NCBI GenBank assembly: GCA_034509735.1
Contig: JACGWO010000003.1
Span: 41,090,873 to 41,154,872 of the forward strand
Direction of reading: 5' to 3'
Source: Sesamum alatum
Taxonomy: Eukaryota > Streptophyta > Magnoliopsida > Lamiales > Pedaliaceae
Length of the DNA: 64,000 bases
Shown: positions 43,819 to 55,099 of the stretch, one piece after another
Layout of the letters: each line of letters begins with the position of its first letter
Position numbering within the stretch: the stretch's first letter is position 1
The notes under the pieces: model-generated
The model's input: the letters and a program-made list of their open reading frames with translations, nothing else
What the model was told of the DNA's origin: nothing
The model's database searches: none
Translations under genes and position numbers: made by a program

Positions 43819-44930
43819 TCATAGCATCGAAACATGAAACACATTGTGTATCTGTGATAACTCTGCTGGCAGTGCTAGTCGATACGCTAGTGGTCCGATT
43901 CTTTCAATAATTTCATATGGTCCAATATACCTCGGGCTCAACTTTCCTTGCTTGCCAAATCTCAATATTCCCTTCCACGGAGATACTTTTAGGAAGACCT
44001 TCTCACCAATTTCATATTCCATCTCCCTTCGATGTTTGTCAACATAACTTTTCTGACGATCTTGGGCTGCTTTCAAATATTTCTTAATTGTCTGTACCTT
44101 CTCCATCGTCTGTTGTACTAGTTCCGGCCCTTCTAGCTGTCGTAATCCCTCAACATCCCAACATACTGGACTTCGACATTTTCTTCCATATAAAGCTTCA
44201 TACGGGGCCATACCAATGCTAGAATGAAAAACTGTTGTTATATGCAAACTCCATCAAAGGTAAGTGATCATCCCAATTGCCCTTGAACTCCATTACACAA
44301 GCCCTCATCATATCTTCCAGAGTCTGAATCGTTCTTTCAGACTGTCCATCTGTCTGCGGATGAAATGCGGTACTGAAATGCAATTTTGTGCCCAACGCCC
44401 TTTGTAAGCTTCCCCAAAAACGTGAGGTGAATCGAGGATCTCTATCTGACATAATAGATATAGGCACACCATGTAGTCTTACGATTTCGGAAACGTATAA
44501 CTCAGCTAACTTATCCAAAGAATCACTTTGGCGTACAGGCAAGAAATGAGCTGATTTCGTTAGTCTATCCACAATTACCCAAATAGCGTCATGCTTCCTA
44601 AGCGTACGAGGCAACCCTATAACAAAATCCATAGTGATCCTCTCCCACTTCCATTCTGATATAGATAAAGGTTGAGTTTACCCGCTGGCGCCTGATGCTC
44701 TGCCTTACTTGTTGACACGTCATACATTTACCCACAAATTCCGCCACATCTTTCTTCATTTTCTGCCACCAATAATATGGTCTTAAGTCTCGATACATCT
44801 TCACGGTACCAGGATGCATTGCGTATGGTGCATTGTGAGCTTCCCGTAAAATCTCTTCCCGTAATCCATCCACATCAAGTACACAACTCGTCCCTCCATT
44901 CACTATCACTCCATAACCCTTACTGAAAAT
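43819..44930 (-). pseudogene. pol: Integrase of the Tekay-like element (three frame pieces)
   Basis: On the minus strand the zinc-binding region (H-x7-H ... C-M-T-C-Q) is at 44700-44850. The catalytic core at 44219-44632 has D in M-D-F-V-I-G-L-P, D in I-M-S-D-R-D-P and E in I-Q-T-L-E-D-M-M. The C-terminal part at 43819-44247 has P-Y-E-A-L-Y-G-R-K-C and the G-P-Y module near 43930. Frame changes near 44640-44690 and 44235 break it. All catalytic residues are present. Confidence 0.88.
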
Positions 44931-45125
44931 TTGGTTTCTTACCTTGTTTCATTCTCTCCAACATCCGTAATAAGAAAGGATCTCGAGTCTGTGCTTCTCT
45001 AATTGCGTCCACAAGGTTCGGCTTAAGCTGCAAGGTTGCTAATAACCTGCTATCTGATCAACTCTACTTTCGTATTCAGAGATCTCATCTCCATAACAAT
45101 GTCAGATCATGACTCCCCAAACTAG

Positions 45126-46300
45126 CTAGGTGCTTGAACTCTTTCTACTTAATGCGTTGCTACTACATTTGCTTTTCCGGATGATAATCAATAGTGCATC
45201 ATAATCCTTAGCAACTCTATCCATCTTCTTTGTCTCAAATTCAATTCTTTCTGCGTTAAAATATTTCAAGCTCTTATGGTCGGTGAAGATCTGAAATCTT
45301 CTCCGTACAAATAATGTCTCCAAATCTTCAATGCATGCACAATCGCTGCTACTCCAAATCATGCGTGGGATAATTTAACTCATGGGTCCTCAGCTGACGA
45401 GATGCATAAGCAATTACCTTCCCATTTTGCATTAAGACACACCCCAAACCTTGTTTCGACGCATCCGTGTATACCACATAATCCACCACTGCCAGACGGT
45501 AAAACCAAAAATTGGAGTCGATGTCAATCTTTTCTTTAGCTCATCAAAACTCTGCTGACATTGTTCAGTCCAATGGAATGGTACCCCTCTTCCTCAATAA
45601 CTTAGTCAAAGGACTGCAATTATGGAAAAACCTCGACAAAACGCCTGTAATACCCAGCTAATCCCAAGAAACTTCGAACTTCCGTCGTATTCTTCGTACT
45701 CTCCATTCCATAACAGCCTTCACTTTTGCAGGGTCAGCCATAACCCATCACCTGATATCACATGCCCTAGGAAAACCACCTATTTACCCAAAATTCACAC
45801 TTGCTTAGCTTTAGCATACAACTCTTTTTCCTTCAAATCTGCAACACTATTCCCAAATGTTGTTCATGCTCTTCCCTATTTCTCGAAAACACCAAGATGT
45901 CATCTATAAAGACTATCACAAACTGGTCCAAGTACTCTTGGAATGTACGATTCATTAATGCCATGAACGCTGCCGGTGCATTTGTTAACCCAAATGGCAT
46001 CACCAGGAACTCATAGTGCCCATAACGAGTGCGAAAAGCTGTTTTTGGTATATATCTTTCTCTGCTATCCTCAACTGCCAATACCAAACCTCAAATCAAT
46101 CTTTGAAAATATAGTGGCTCCCTTCAACTGGTCTAATAAATCATCGATTCTCGGTAACGGATATTTATTCTTCACGGTCACCCTATTCAATTGGCGGTAA
46201 TCGATGCACAACCTCATACTACCGTCTTTCTTTTTCACAAATAACACTGGTGCTGCCCACGGTGAAGTACTTGGTCTGATAAATCCTTTCTCCAATAATT
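45126..46300 (-). pseudogene. pol: Reverse transcriptase and RNase H of the Tekay-like element
   Basis: In minus-strand order: [13 protein letters not shown] and L-C-I-D-Y-R-Q-L-N (46200-46270), [10 protein letters not shown] (near 45985), the catalytic F-I-D-D-I-L at about 45905, then RNase H with F-T-D-H-K-S-L-K-Y-F near 45270 and N-A-L-S-R-K near 45140. The frames break at about 46080, 45830-45370 and elsewhere. The protein would be inactive as read, though the core motifs are kept. Confidence 0.85.
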
Positions 46301-46399
46301 ATTCTATTTGCTTTTTAAGTTCTTGTAATTCCACTGGCGCCATTCTATACGGTGCAATAGAAATCGGGGCAACTCCTGGGAGAGTTTCTATAGTAAAGT

Positions 46400-46985
46400 C
46401 CACTTCCCTATGCGGTGGCAAACCTGGTAGGTCGTCAGGAAACACTTCAGGAAAAATCTCTCACTACAGGGATTTCTTCCAATGTGGACTAATCTTTTCG
46501 GTGTCTATCACATGGGCTAAATATGCCTCACATCCTTCTAACATTAATCGTCTCGCCTCAATAGCCGATATTTACACAGACTGGTACTACTTGTCGATCT
46601 CCCACAAATACTACTTTTGGCTTGCCAGAAGATTCAATCATCACTTCCTTCTTATAACAGTCAACCACTGCCTTATGTTGCGCTAACCAATCCATCCCCA
46701 AGATTACATCAAACTCCTTCAGATCCATCACTATCAGATTCTACAGGTAAGGTTACGTCACCAATCCTCACTAAACTCTCCTTTCTAACATTATTCACTA
46801 TTACACCCCTCCCATGGGCAAATGAACCATCAAATTATATCCCAGAGGCTATTCTCACCAGGTATTTTAGATACAAATTCTGAAGATATATATGAATGCG
46901 TAGAGCCAGGGTCAATTAAAGCATATGCCTCAATATCAAATAATAAGATGTACCTGATATCACGTCATTTGAGGCTGGAGCTTCT
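46400..46985 (-). pseudogene. pol: Protease region of the Tekay-like element
   Basis: On the minus strand the active-site motif reads A-L-I-D-P-G-S-T-H-S near 46900. The second hallmark reads F-D-V-I-L-G-M-D-W-L near 46690. These match chromovirus aspartic proteases. No single frame covers both. Confidence 0.8.
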
Positions 46986-48378
46986 TCCCTCGTCATATTA
47001 TATATTCTTGCTTGGGTTTGTCTCTGAGTTGCTTGTGCTCCCGTCCTCTCGTACTCCCACCAATAGTATGGCTACCATCTCTATTATCAGTGCCTCTGCC
47101 CCTGCCTCTGCCTCTGCCTCTTTCAGCTCCACGAGCACTGCTCCCTATACTGCTTTGACTCTGAGCCCCACTGGTTGAACATCCACTCATACCTACAGTA
47201 CCGGTAGTCTGGCTGGGACAATCTCTCGACATGTGTCCACTACCCCGCAGTTATAACAAATCTTAGGTATAGCACCAGGTCCCCAACATGTTCCCAGATG
47301 TCGCCCTCCCACAAGTAGGACAACTCGTATATAAAGGGTAGCCCTACCATAACTCTGTCCAGCTCCTCTACCTGATCCAATAAAAGGTAAACTAGATGAA
47401 CTGCGTTCTACTGATCCCCTCTTAACGTCCACTGACCCACCAAATCTCGATCCACTACCTCCTCGAAAAGCGGAACCACCACGTGCGAAACTTCCACCCT
47501 CTGCTGAAAATGAACGGTCGGTGCCCCTCTTGGTCAATCTACTGGACTCCCCTGTCGTATATGTTGACTTTCTCTTCTCTTCTCCTTTCTTTTTCTCTGC
47601 AGTCACTGCCTCTTCCATCCGAACTGCTGACTCAATGAGAGTTTTAAAGTTCGTAATTCTAACTGCAAGGCCCTTCCTAATCTCAGGTCATAACCCCTGT
47701 TCAAATCGGTAACATCGGTCCTCCTGTGTCGCTACTGCTTCCGGTGCGTACTTGGCTAATGCGGCAAAACGAATCTCATACTCAGCCACTGTCTGATCAT
47801 CTCCTTGTATTAAGTTTAGAAACTCCATCTTCTTCTTGTCTTGGTACATCTTAGGTCTGTATTTATCATTCAAACTCTTTCTGAAATTCGGCCCAAGTTA
47901 TCTCTCGTGGCTCATATGCCCTCTTTACTGACCTCCACCAAATCAATGCATTCCCCTTCTCTTCGTGAATAAGGAAACAACGTACTTAAGTCGATTTTCT
48001 GGAGTACAGTTCACCAAGTTCATCACATCTTCAGTCTTTTCCCACCATTTTTCAGCAACCTCTGGGTCTAAGGTGCCCTCAAATTCTGTAGCTCCCATCT
48101 TTCTAATCCTCTCATAATTACGGTCAACTGTAGGAACCACTTGTGCTGGCACTGGGGCTGGTACATGTGCCTGTGCAAGAAACTGTGCTTGAGCTTGGCT
48201 TGGGCCTCCAAGGCCATCCGGAGAATCTGTGCATACTCTGGTGGTAACCCTACTGCTGGAGCACCACCAGGAGGAATTGGAGCATCAACAACTTGCAGGT
48301 GCAACGGAGCCCTCTGCGGACTCCACTGGACTCTTCTCTACTAGCTACTGGGTCAGCACGTTCACCTTGAGAAGCCAT
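46985..48378 (-). pseudogene. gag: Gag of the Tekay-like element (broken)
   Basis: The start M-A-S-Q-G-E-R-A-D is at 48378 on the minus strand, about 70 bp after the primer-binding site. The capsid region contains L-D-P-E-V-A-E-K-W-W near 48060 and G-D-D-Q-T-V-A-E-Y-E near 47790. A zinc knuckle C-Y-N-C ... H-M-S-R-D-C is split by a one-base loss near 47245. A Ser/Gly-rich segment surrounds it. Five frame pieces cover the gene. Confidence 0.85.
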
Positions 48379-48447
48379 CCTACATTAAGCAATTTAATCA
48401 ATAAACACATCCCACAGTCAACTTATCACCCTAGAAACGTTAAACCT

Positions 48448-48459
48448 GCTCTGATACCA
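48448..48459 (-). other. Primer-binding site (initiator tRNA-Met type)
   Basis: On the minus strand TGGTATCAGAGC lies five bases after the 5' LTR. This is the standard complement of the initiator tRNA-Met 3' end used by chromoviruses. Confidence 0.9.
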
Positions 48460-48464
48460 CCCAA

Positions 48465-50626
48465 TGTGACACCCCCTACGGCACAACACTATATCACTAC
48501 TAAATCATCATACTCTTCGTAATTATTAAGTTGTCTTATAAGATTTTTTCATTCTAAACTAATAAGATAAATCCTATTTTTCTCGATATAATATAATTCT
48601 ATAAATATATCTTAAATCACGATAGGTATCATCAAAAGTTTATATTTACTAGGCCACAGATATACTTATGTACAAAACTCCAAAATATGAAAGTCTCAGG
48701 CTGTTTACATAATCTAAAACGCAAACCCGATAAAAGACTAGATGTTTAATAGTCATATGGCCAAAACCCACGACTTCAGATGTCACGGCTGACCCACCTA
48801 TTAAGGTCCATGGCAAACTTCCAATTTGACGTAGCTAGTCACCGTGATCTATCTCCTGAAAAATATTGGCAAGGGATGAGCTGCCTACTCAATAAGTATA
48901 GCTAACTGACTTATACATATACACGCACATTTACATAATAAAACGAGTATCATGCAGTACGACAATATAAGAATAACATATACCAACAATCATATATCAA
49001 AATTACACATAATACTCGACTTTATTGTTTATTTCCTTAGGGCCCTGCTTACCCATGCTGGAGTGCATCACTCAATGGTCTATGCCGGCTATCATCCCCT
49101 CAATCATAATATCTTTTTTTTTTCTCGGTACCACACAGCACACAGTTCGTATGATACCCCAAAATCAATGATACCACACAGCACACAGCTCGTATGATAT
49201 CTCATCATTCATCATATCACACAGCACACAGCTCGTATGATATGTTACATCATCTCCCTCGATCAATGACAGCACACAGCTCGTCATTAATCATATCACC
49301 ATAAGCCATTGCAGTATGTCCTCCAGTTAGGTAAGCCATTACTTATCTCAGTTCACAATATTCTCCTCACTACATTGTCATTTAACCATCAAACCCCCAT
49401 CGGTAACTTCAACATTCAATTTCATTTAAGAATCACATGTAATACACACAATTACCCATCTACTTCCATGCACCATAATCACATATAAACACTTAATGAC
49501 AACTTCACAGTATAACAAGTAATCCAGACAAATTGCCAACAAATCATAATGTCGTATATAACACAAGAATATATTTCCATATATATATAAACATATATAT
49601 ATATATATATATAAATATAGAAATTCAATTAACTATACTTACCTCCAACTCAAAAGATCTCGTTAATAGGAGAAACTGCTCAGCCTTCTACTCTATCTTC
49701 ACGTCCTATGGTAAGATATAATATATATTATTAATATATCGAAACTATTGTAAATTCTGAATAAAATAACTAATTAATATTTTGTTTATATAGAAATTCA
49801 AACCTCCATTTATTCCTCGTCTAAACAATTAGACATTACAAATATCTCATATTTCTTTTTAATAATTATAATTTTCTCAAATACAATTTCTAATATTTCT
49901 CAAATATAATTCCCTACTATTCCTATTAATTTCTACCAATTCTTCACTATCATGATAATTATTTAAACACTGGTACATACAATTATGTATTTGATTAATA
50001 AACCCGGTCAATTTGAATAGTCCATTATAACAATTACTAAATCTAGTAGGTTATATAATTTTATGTCATTAGCTATAATATTCCAGTCCAATTAAATATA
50101 TGCCCGGATACTAATTTGTATAAATGCTCAAATTTAATAAATTTTCGGTTAAATAATAAATTGAATAGTACAAATCATATTTAATAAATGCACTAATTAA
50201 ACAATATTAATATAATAATTAATTTGTAATTTATAGTAAAAAATAATACTAACCTGTTTCCGTCCGAAGTTTACACATTAATTGTGTGAATGTGTGTTTT
50301 GTTTAAATGCATATGTTTTCTTTTCTTAAATAGTAAGTTAGCTATACATATATTTTAATATATATGAGGGTACAATGGATAGCAGCCACGTGCTGCTGAA
50401 ATGAGATTTTGCATTTTTTTTTTAATTTTTTTTATTAAAATTACAATTTAGTCCCTCAACTTCTATATTTATATATAATTTGACCACAAATATTTTATAA
50501 AACTCCAATTTAGTCCTTCAAATTTTAATATATATATATTCAACCTATAACTTATAATTAAATTAGATTTCCTTAATAATTACTAATTAGTCTCTCAATT
50601 AAGTATAAAAATCTATAGACGTCACA
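48465..50626 (-). repeat. 5' LTR of the Tekay-like element
   Basis: This full-length LTR of 2162 bp begins TG and ends CA. It contains a 43-bp tandem repeat at 49130-49296 and long AT-rich stretches. Over the shared part it differs from the other LTR by about four substitutions and many single-base indels. Confidence 0.9.
49130..49296. repeat. 43-bp tandem repeat within the LTR
   Basis: Units begin at 49130, 49173 and 49216, with a partial one near 49269. Each has CACACAGCACACAGCTCGTA followed by TGATA. The first two are exactly 43 bp and the third is longer. Confidence 0.85.
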
Positions 50627-50669
50627 CTTAAGACAAGTAAATGTTAATGAATATATGATTATATGTGAT

Positions 50670-50743
50670 GGTCCTGTAGCTCAGTTGGTTAGAGCGTTGG
50701 TCTTATGAGCCGAAGGTCGCGGGTTCGAGCCCCGCCGGGACCA
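50670..50743 (+). tRNA. tRNA gene, predicted anticodon UAU (Ile), second copy
   Basis: This copy is identical to the one at 38243-38316 except for one base in the acceptor stem (GGTCCTG instead of GGTCCCG), which turns a C-G pair into a tolerated T-G wobble. The anticodon loop CTTATGA and both internal promoter boxes are unchanged. It follows directly on the right target duplication of the Tekay-like element, 38 bp away. A T8 run begins at 50750. Confidence 0.87.
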
Positions 50744-50749
50744 ACATCA

Positions 50750-50757
50750 TTTTTTTT
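50750..50757 (+). terminator. T8 run after the second tRNA gene
   Basis: This can end Pol III transcription. It may instead, or also, be the poly(A) tail of the minus-strand LINE that starts here. Confidence 0.5.
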
Positions 50758-51392
50758 ATTAAAAAAAATAATATTTTATTTATTTACAACTACAGCAAGG
50801 GAAGTGTACAAGAGTTTTTTCACAGTTCTGGGATACACAAGGTACATATCCTGATACCCATGTGATAAACAAAAGTTTCAAAACATTGTGCTGCAGCCTG
50901 TTTAGCAAGGTGTTTGCTGCTCGATTAGCTTCCTTTAGACAAAATTGATTCTAACATCAACAAATTCAAGCAATTTCTTCTTGCATTCCAATAGAAGTTG
51001 CATGAGGTGCTTGAGTTGAACTGCTCCCCCTGCAAATGAGTTGAAACACCAAGGTTGAATCAGTCTCAATTGTAAGATATGTAATCCTTTGCTCTTGCAC
51101 TAGGATTAGTTCCTTTTTAATAGCACATAACTCAACCATCGAATTAGTATTTATACCCGTAGATATAGAAAAATGCTTTGATAAATCGACCCCCATGATT
51201 TCCAAATATACCCCCACATCCTGACCACCCAGGATTATTAATAGCTGAGCCATCAACATTAAGTTTTATCCAATTCTGATGTGGTTTTTGCCATTTAACC
51301 CAAATTTATTTCTTGGTTTAGTTAACTTAGTCGGATGGTTAGGCAAGATAATTTGAATGCTTTTCCATATTTGATTAATATTAATCGGCATT

Positions 51393-52097
51393 GATGTGAG
51401 CACAAAGAGCACAATCAAAGTTGTCTTTTTGGACTTGAACGAAGTGGGCCTGGATTTTTGCAAATTTGGACAGAGAACCTGCAAAAAAAATATTAGCACT
51501 CCGACGCTCAAGTCACAAATAATTTTGGAACACAAACTTGAATGCGAAAAGAAATTAGTTATAATAATTAGCATAAAATGTGCTAGGTGTAATTCAAAGA
51601 GAAATTCGAAGATTTAGAGAGTAGCGAGACGTTACTTGTCCAGCCAAGAAAATTGGTATTTATGGGGAGAGTTCCCTGAAATAAGAAAACTCTGGGGGTT
51701 AAGACTCCTTGGGGGCTTGGCTGATGCCTCCCTAGAGTCCTATCAGGACTGGTCTCCTAAAAGGAGAGGGGGCAGTTGCAAGATTTGCCTTAGATAAGGG
51801 GGAGTGCTTGACTCCGCCTTCATTGACTGGGTCTTATCTCTTCTTCTACAAGTCCTTCCTCCACAGGTCTTTCCTCCTGGGCCCGGATGGGCTTCCTTCA
51901 TGGACCTCCTTTCTTTACATGGGTCTTGCTCCCTCTCCCTGAGGAGGGCCTGGCCTGCTCCTTTGAGCGAGCTACTATTGGATTTCCCCGGTGGGCCTCA
52001 GAGGTTACTAGGTCCTTTTCTTGAGCTTATACCTTGTAAGCGGATCCTCTTAGTACTTTGGGCCGTGAGTATGGACCAACCTATTTGGGGCATATCA
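51393..52097 (-). mobile_element. Solo LTR inserted in the LINE
   Basis: The 705-bp segment begins TGATGTGAGC and ends GCATATCA on the plus strand, with GGCAT on both sides (51388-51392 and 52098-52102). Read on the minus strand it begins TGATATGCCCCAAATA, like TGATGCCCCCCAAAATA of the Tat LTR ending at 54592. Both share a GCACTC(C/T)GA(C/T)GCT block. Removing it with one GGCAT restores a continuous LINE frame. It contains no internal genes, so it is a recombined LTR. Confidence 0.85.
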
Positions 52098-52973
52098 GGC
52101 ATGTTTCGGAAGAGAGCTTGGTTACGTACCTTCTAGATGTACCAGAGAGACACCAAAATTAAAGACTGGTTTGTAGGAAATTTCCTCCAAGAGTGCATTA
52201 AGCAAATAAGGTTATGTGATGAGATGCATGATATAGCAGGAATAAGGTTATTACAAAAAGGCAAGAAATACTTACATTGAGTATAGATATGTTCAATGGT
52301 GTCATGCCCATTCAAACTAAGAGAGTACATAGTCGAAGGTACTTTAAAACAATCATATAGGAACTTGGCTGTTGGTAAGCTCGAATGACCTATAAGCCCT
52401 GCATGGAAAAGTACCCTTGGAGGGACTTTAAATTTCCAGAAAGATTTCCATGGAAAGTTTACAGAAGCTTGGGTTTTTTATCTAGAGTTGAGCCACATAT
52501 ATGCAGATTTCAGAGAAAACTTACCTTTAATGTTCCATGCCCAGGCACAGACGTCTGGTTGAGCAGTAATGGGAATGGTAACAGATAGCATTTGTTGGAT
52601 AATATTATGGGGGAGAATGTACTAATAAGCAACACATTCTATTATGATTCAAATCACTAAAGGAAGCTACCTTCACGTTACGCATAGTTAATGGGATATT
52701 TTGAGCATGATTATTTAGGAAAAAAATTCCTACCCATTTATCCTCCCAAACATTCACTTTCTGTCCATATCCTATAAACCATTGCGAAGACTTTTTTGAC
52801 AAAGTTAACATTACTATGCAGATATCTCCATAGCCAGCTTTGATGGGGTTTGTAAGGAGCCTAGCCTCTATATAATCCATATGAGGAAAATATTTGTCCT
52901 TAAAAGGTTTATAAAATAAAAGTTGTCATATAAGTGCAACCTCCAACTTTGTTTGAGTAGATATGCATATTAA

Positions 52974-53388
52974 GGGCATGTTTACTATTTTGGATGTGAT
53001 TATGATGTGATCGATTAATGAATAATTTTGTTTGGGATAAATAGTTGTAGGCTAATATAATATTTTGTTTACTTACTATGATATGTTGTAGCATTGTAGG
53101 CTAATATAAACTGACTCTAAGGAAAAATTGTAATTTTTTCTACACTGGGGATATTAAGGTAAATATAATACCCAACAGAAGGGCTATATGGACCAACTTA
53201 TAAATTATAACTTTGTCCAATTTTCGGATGATTTGAATACCACCTCAAGAGTTGGTATTCAAATCATGGACTTATCATGTATTATAACAAGTCCTATAAC
53301 CAAATCAAGGGCCCATGCTTCTTCAAGTAAACATGGGATTGAGTGATTGGACTATAAATAAAGCCCAATTATGGGTAGTAAACATGCC
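52974..53388. mobile_element. 415-bp MITE inserted in the LINE
   Basis: Terminal repeats GGGCATGTTTACTA (left) and GGCATGTTTACTA (right, opposite strand) are flanked by TTAA on both sides (52970-52973, 53389-53392). The duplication could be TTA/TAA (PIF/Harbinger Tourist-like) or TTAA. LINE coding sense resumes after it. Confidence 0.82.
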
Positions 53389-53809
53389 TTAAGAGTATAC
53401 ATACCCCTTAATCCAAGTCCATCCTCATTTTTAGGCAGGGTGACTATCTGCCACTTAACTAAACTAAATTTCTTCTGGGTAGGGGTAACATTCCATAACA
53501 AGAATTATGTAGGAAAGTGACTTTTTGGTGATAGACAGGGAGTCTACTTAAGGACATGTAGTGGTTACAAGTAATAAGAACAATTCTCCTGCATAAGACA
53601 ATGATTTATTATACAAAAATAAAACAAATGCAAGAACAATACAATCAAGAAAAAGAGTAGTTGAGGTTGGAAAAGGGAAAGCTAACTTCAATAAGCCAAA
53701 AGTTGGAAATACTTATAGGTTAACTCTCACCATGTCTTCTATGTTAACAATGACTATTCAAGTAAGTATCTACATGTTATTTTATTCATATATACATATA
53801 AGTATATAT

Positions 53810-54592
53810 GACTGATCTGCACCTGGGTTTCAAGGTACTACAATTTTGAAGAATCTTTATGAAAATCCTAAGATATGAGGGGACTAACCTGTAAGGAAGC
53901 GTCAGCACTCTGATGCTTAAGTCAGTCTAGTATGCAAATGAAAAGAAACTTGAAAGATAAGTGAGAATAATGGTGAGATTCGAGTGTGGATATAATGATT
54001 CGTGTGATATATGAAATATAGGCTCAAAATAGCCTTGGAACCAAGAGTGAATGAGAGTAAAATTGTATAAGTTGCAAAAGTGAGCAAATGTTACCAAATG
54101 ACTGCACAATACCTCTATTTATAGGCTTGTTTAGAGCAGAAATCGGAGTTTGGGTTGAATAGAGTCCTTTGGCATTCAAAAGCTCTTTGAGACAGTTAAC
54201 TCGTCGAAAAATCTGCGTGTAATTTGGACTAGATATGACTGAGATACACCAGGTGGACCAGGTCTTGCCAGGTCAACCTGAAATTTCATAAATCTGATAT
54301 ACTCAACTTCCAGCTGATTTGCCATCAATCCACTAGGATCCAACTGGAGATATTTTCGGGTGACGTGCATTAATGTGTTAGCGAGCTATAGGATGTGTCC
54401 GTCCAGCTGTACGATGAGGTGTCCTACTAGAAAGAGCTTGTTTCTTGGGCATGTCAGTTCAGTGAAATCAACATGTAAGATTATGGACTTTTACCTTTCC
54501 GCTGATGGGCTATTCGGCTGATGGTTGGTTGGGTCTACTCCATCTGCAGGCCTTTTGGGCTTGGAGTTGAAGAAGTATTTTGGGGGGCATCA
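53810..54592 (-). repeat. 3' LTR of the truncated Tat element
   Basis: On the minus strand the LTR begins TGATGCCCCCCAAAATACTT at 54592, next to the polypurine tract. A TATA box CTATAAATAG lies at about 54112-54121 on the minus strand. The left border near 53810 is only inferred by comparison with the solo LTR at 51393-52097. Confidence 0.6.
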
Positions 54593-54607
54593 TCCCCCCC
54601 TCCCCCC
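54593..54607 (-). other. Polypurine tract of the truncated Tat element
   Basis: The plus strand reads TCCCCCCCTCCCCCC, so the minus strand is a run of G with one A, directly before the LTR start. This is the plus-strand primer of the element. Confidence 0.65.
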
Positions 54608-55099
54608 AACTCCAAGAGTTCAGGTGGGATGGCTGGAGTGTTGGAGTAGGTAGAGTTCTGCCAAAAAAAAGTCCTTCATGCTCATGCCCTATCGGGGCGA
54701 ATCTTGCGGCCTTGAGCCATTTCCCCTCTATCATAAAGTTCTTAATGTTGAAGGAACCTGCATGCCTTTTGAGGAATTTCAAAAAATCTTTTATGAAAAT
54801 AGGAAAAGGTAACTGTGTAATGATGATGGAAAAGAAGAGTCCCTGTCCGATCCAGCCTCCTATGTGCCGTGTGATTCACAGAATCTGCCAATCTGAGTCT
54901 TGTGCTGGTAGGACTCCTTGACCAGCTGGTATATAAGGCATTTTTCATCTGAATGTTTTCACATTTCCCCGATTTTAGGTAAATTGCCATATTTCTCTTC
55001 TTCTTTTGTCTAAATAGTTAGGGTTTTCTAATCCCTTTTTTCCTAAAAATTTCTGCAAGAATTTCAATCCGAGCTTACTTCGCGTCAAACTCTCTCGCT

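Larger units (their letters stand above)
42677..50626 (-). mobile_element. Tekay-like chromovirus (Ty3/gypsy) retrotransposon
   Basis: The element lies on the minus strand between target duplications CTTAA (42672-42676 and 50627-50631). The 5' LTR is 48465-50626 (2162 bp) and the 3' LTR is 42677-43534 (858 bp, internally deleted). The primer-binding site complements initiator tRNA-Met and a polypurine tract lies next to the 3' LTR. Gene order is gag, protease, reverse transcriptase, RNase H, integrase, chromodomain. The long LTRs and C-terminal chromodomain point to the Tekay/Del branch. All genes carry frame breaks. Confidence 0.93.
50750..53520 (-). mobile_element. 5'-truncated, decayed LINE
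   Basis: On the minus strand the order is: a reverse transcriptase C-terminal block (K-W-Q-I-V-T-L-P-K-N-E-D-G-L-G near 53440), the zinc-binding reverse-transcriptase region (I-G-Y-G-Q-K-V-N-V-W-E-D-K-W near 52760; M-Y-S-L-S-L-N-G-H-D-T-I-E-H near 52310), and an RNase H-like domain. The RNase H has N-V-D-G-S-A near 51250, V-E-L-C-A-I-K near 51125, I-E-T-D-S near 51060 and R-E-A-N-R near 50935. An A-rich tail lies at about 50750-50785. The reading is broken by frame changes and by two later insertions (51393-52097 and 52974-53388). The endonuclease and most of reverse transcriptase are missing. Confidence 0.8.
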
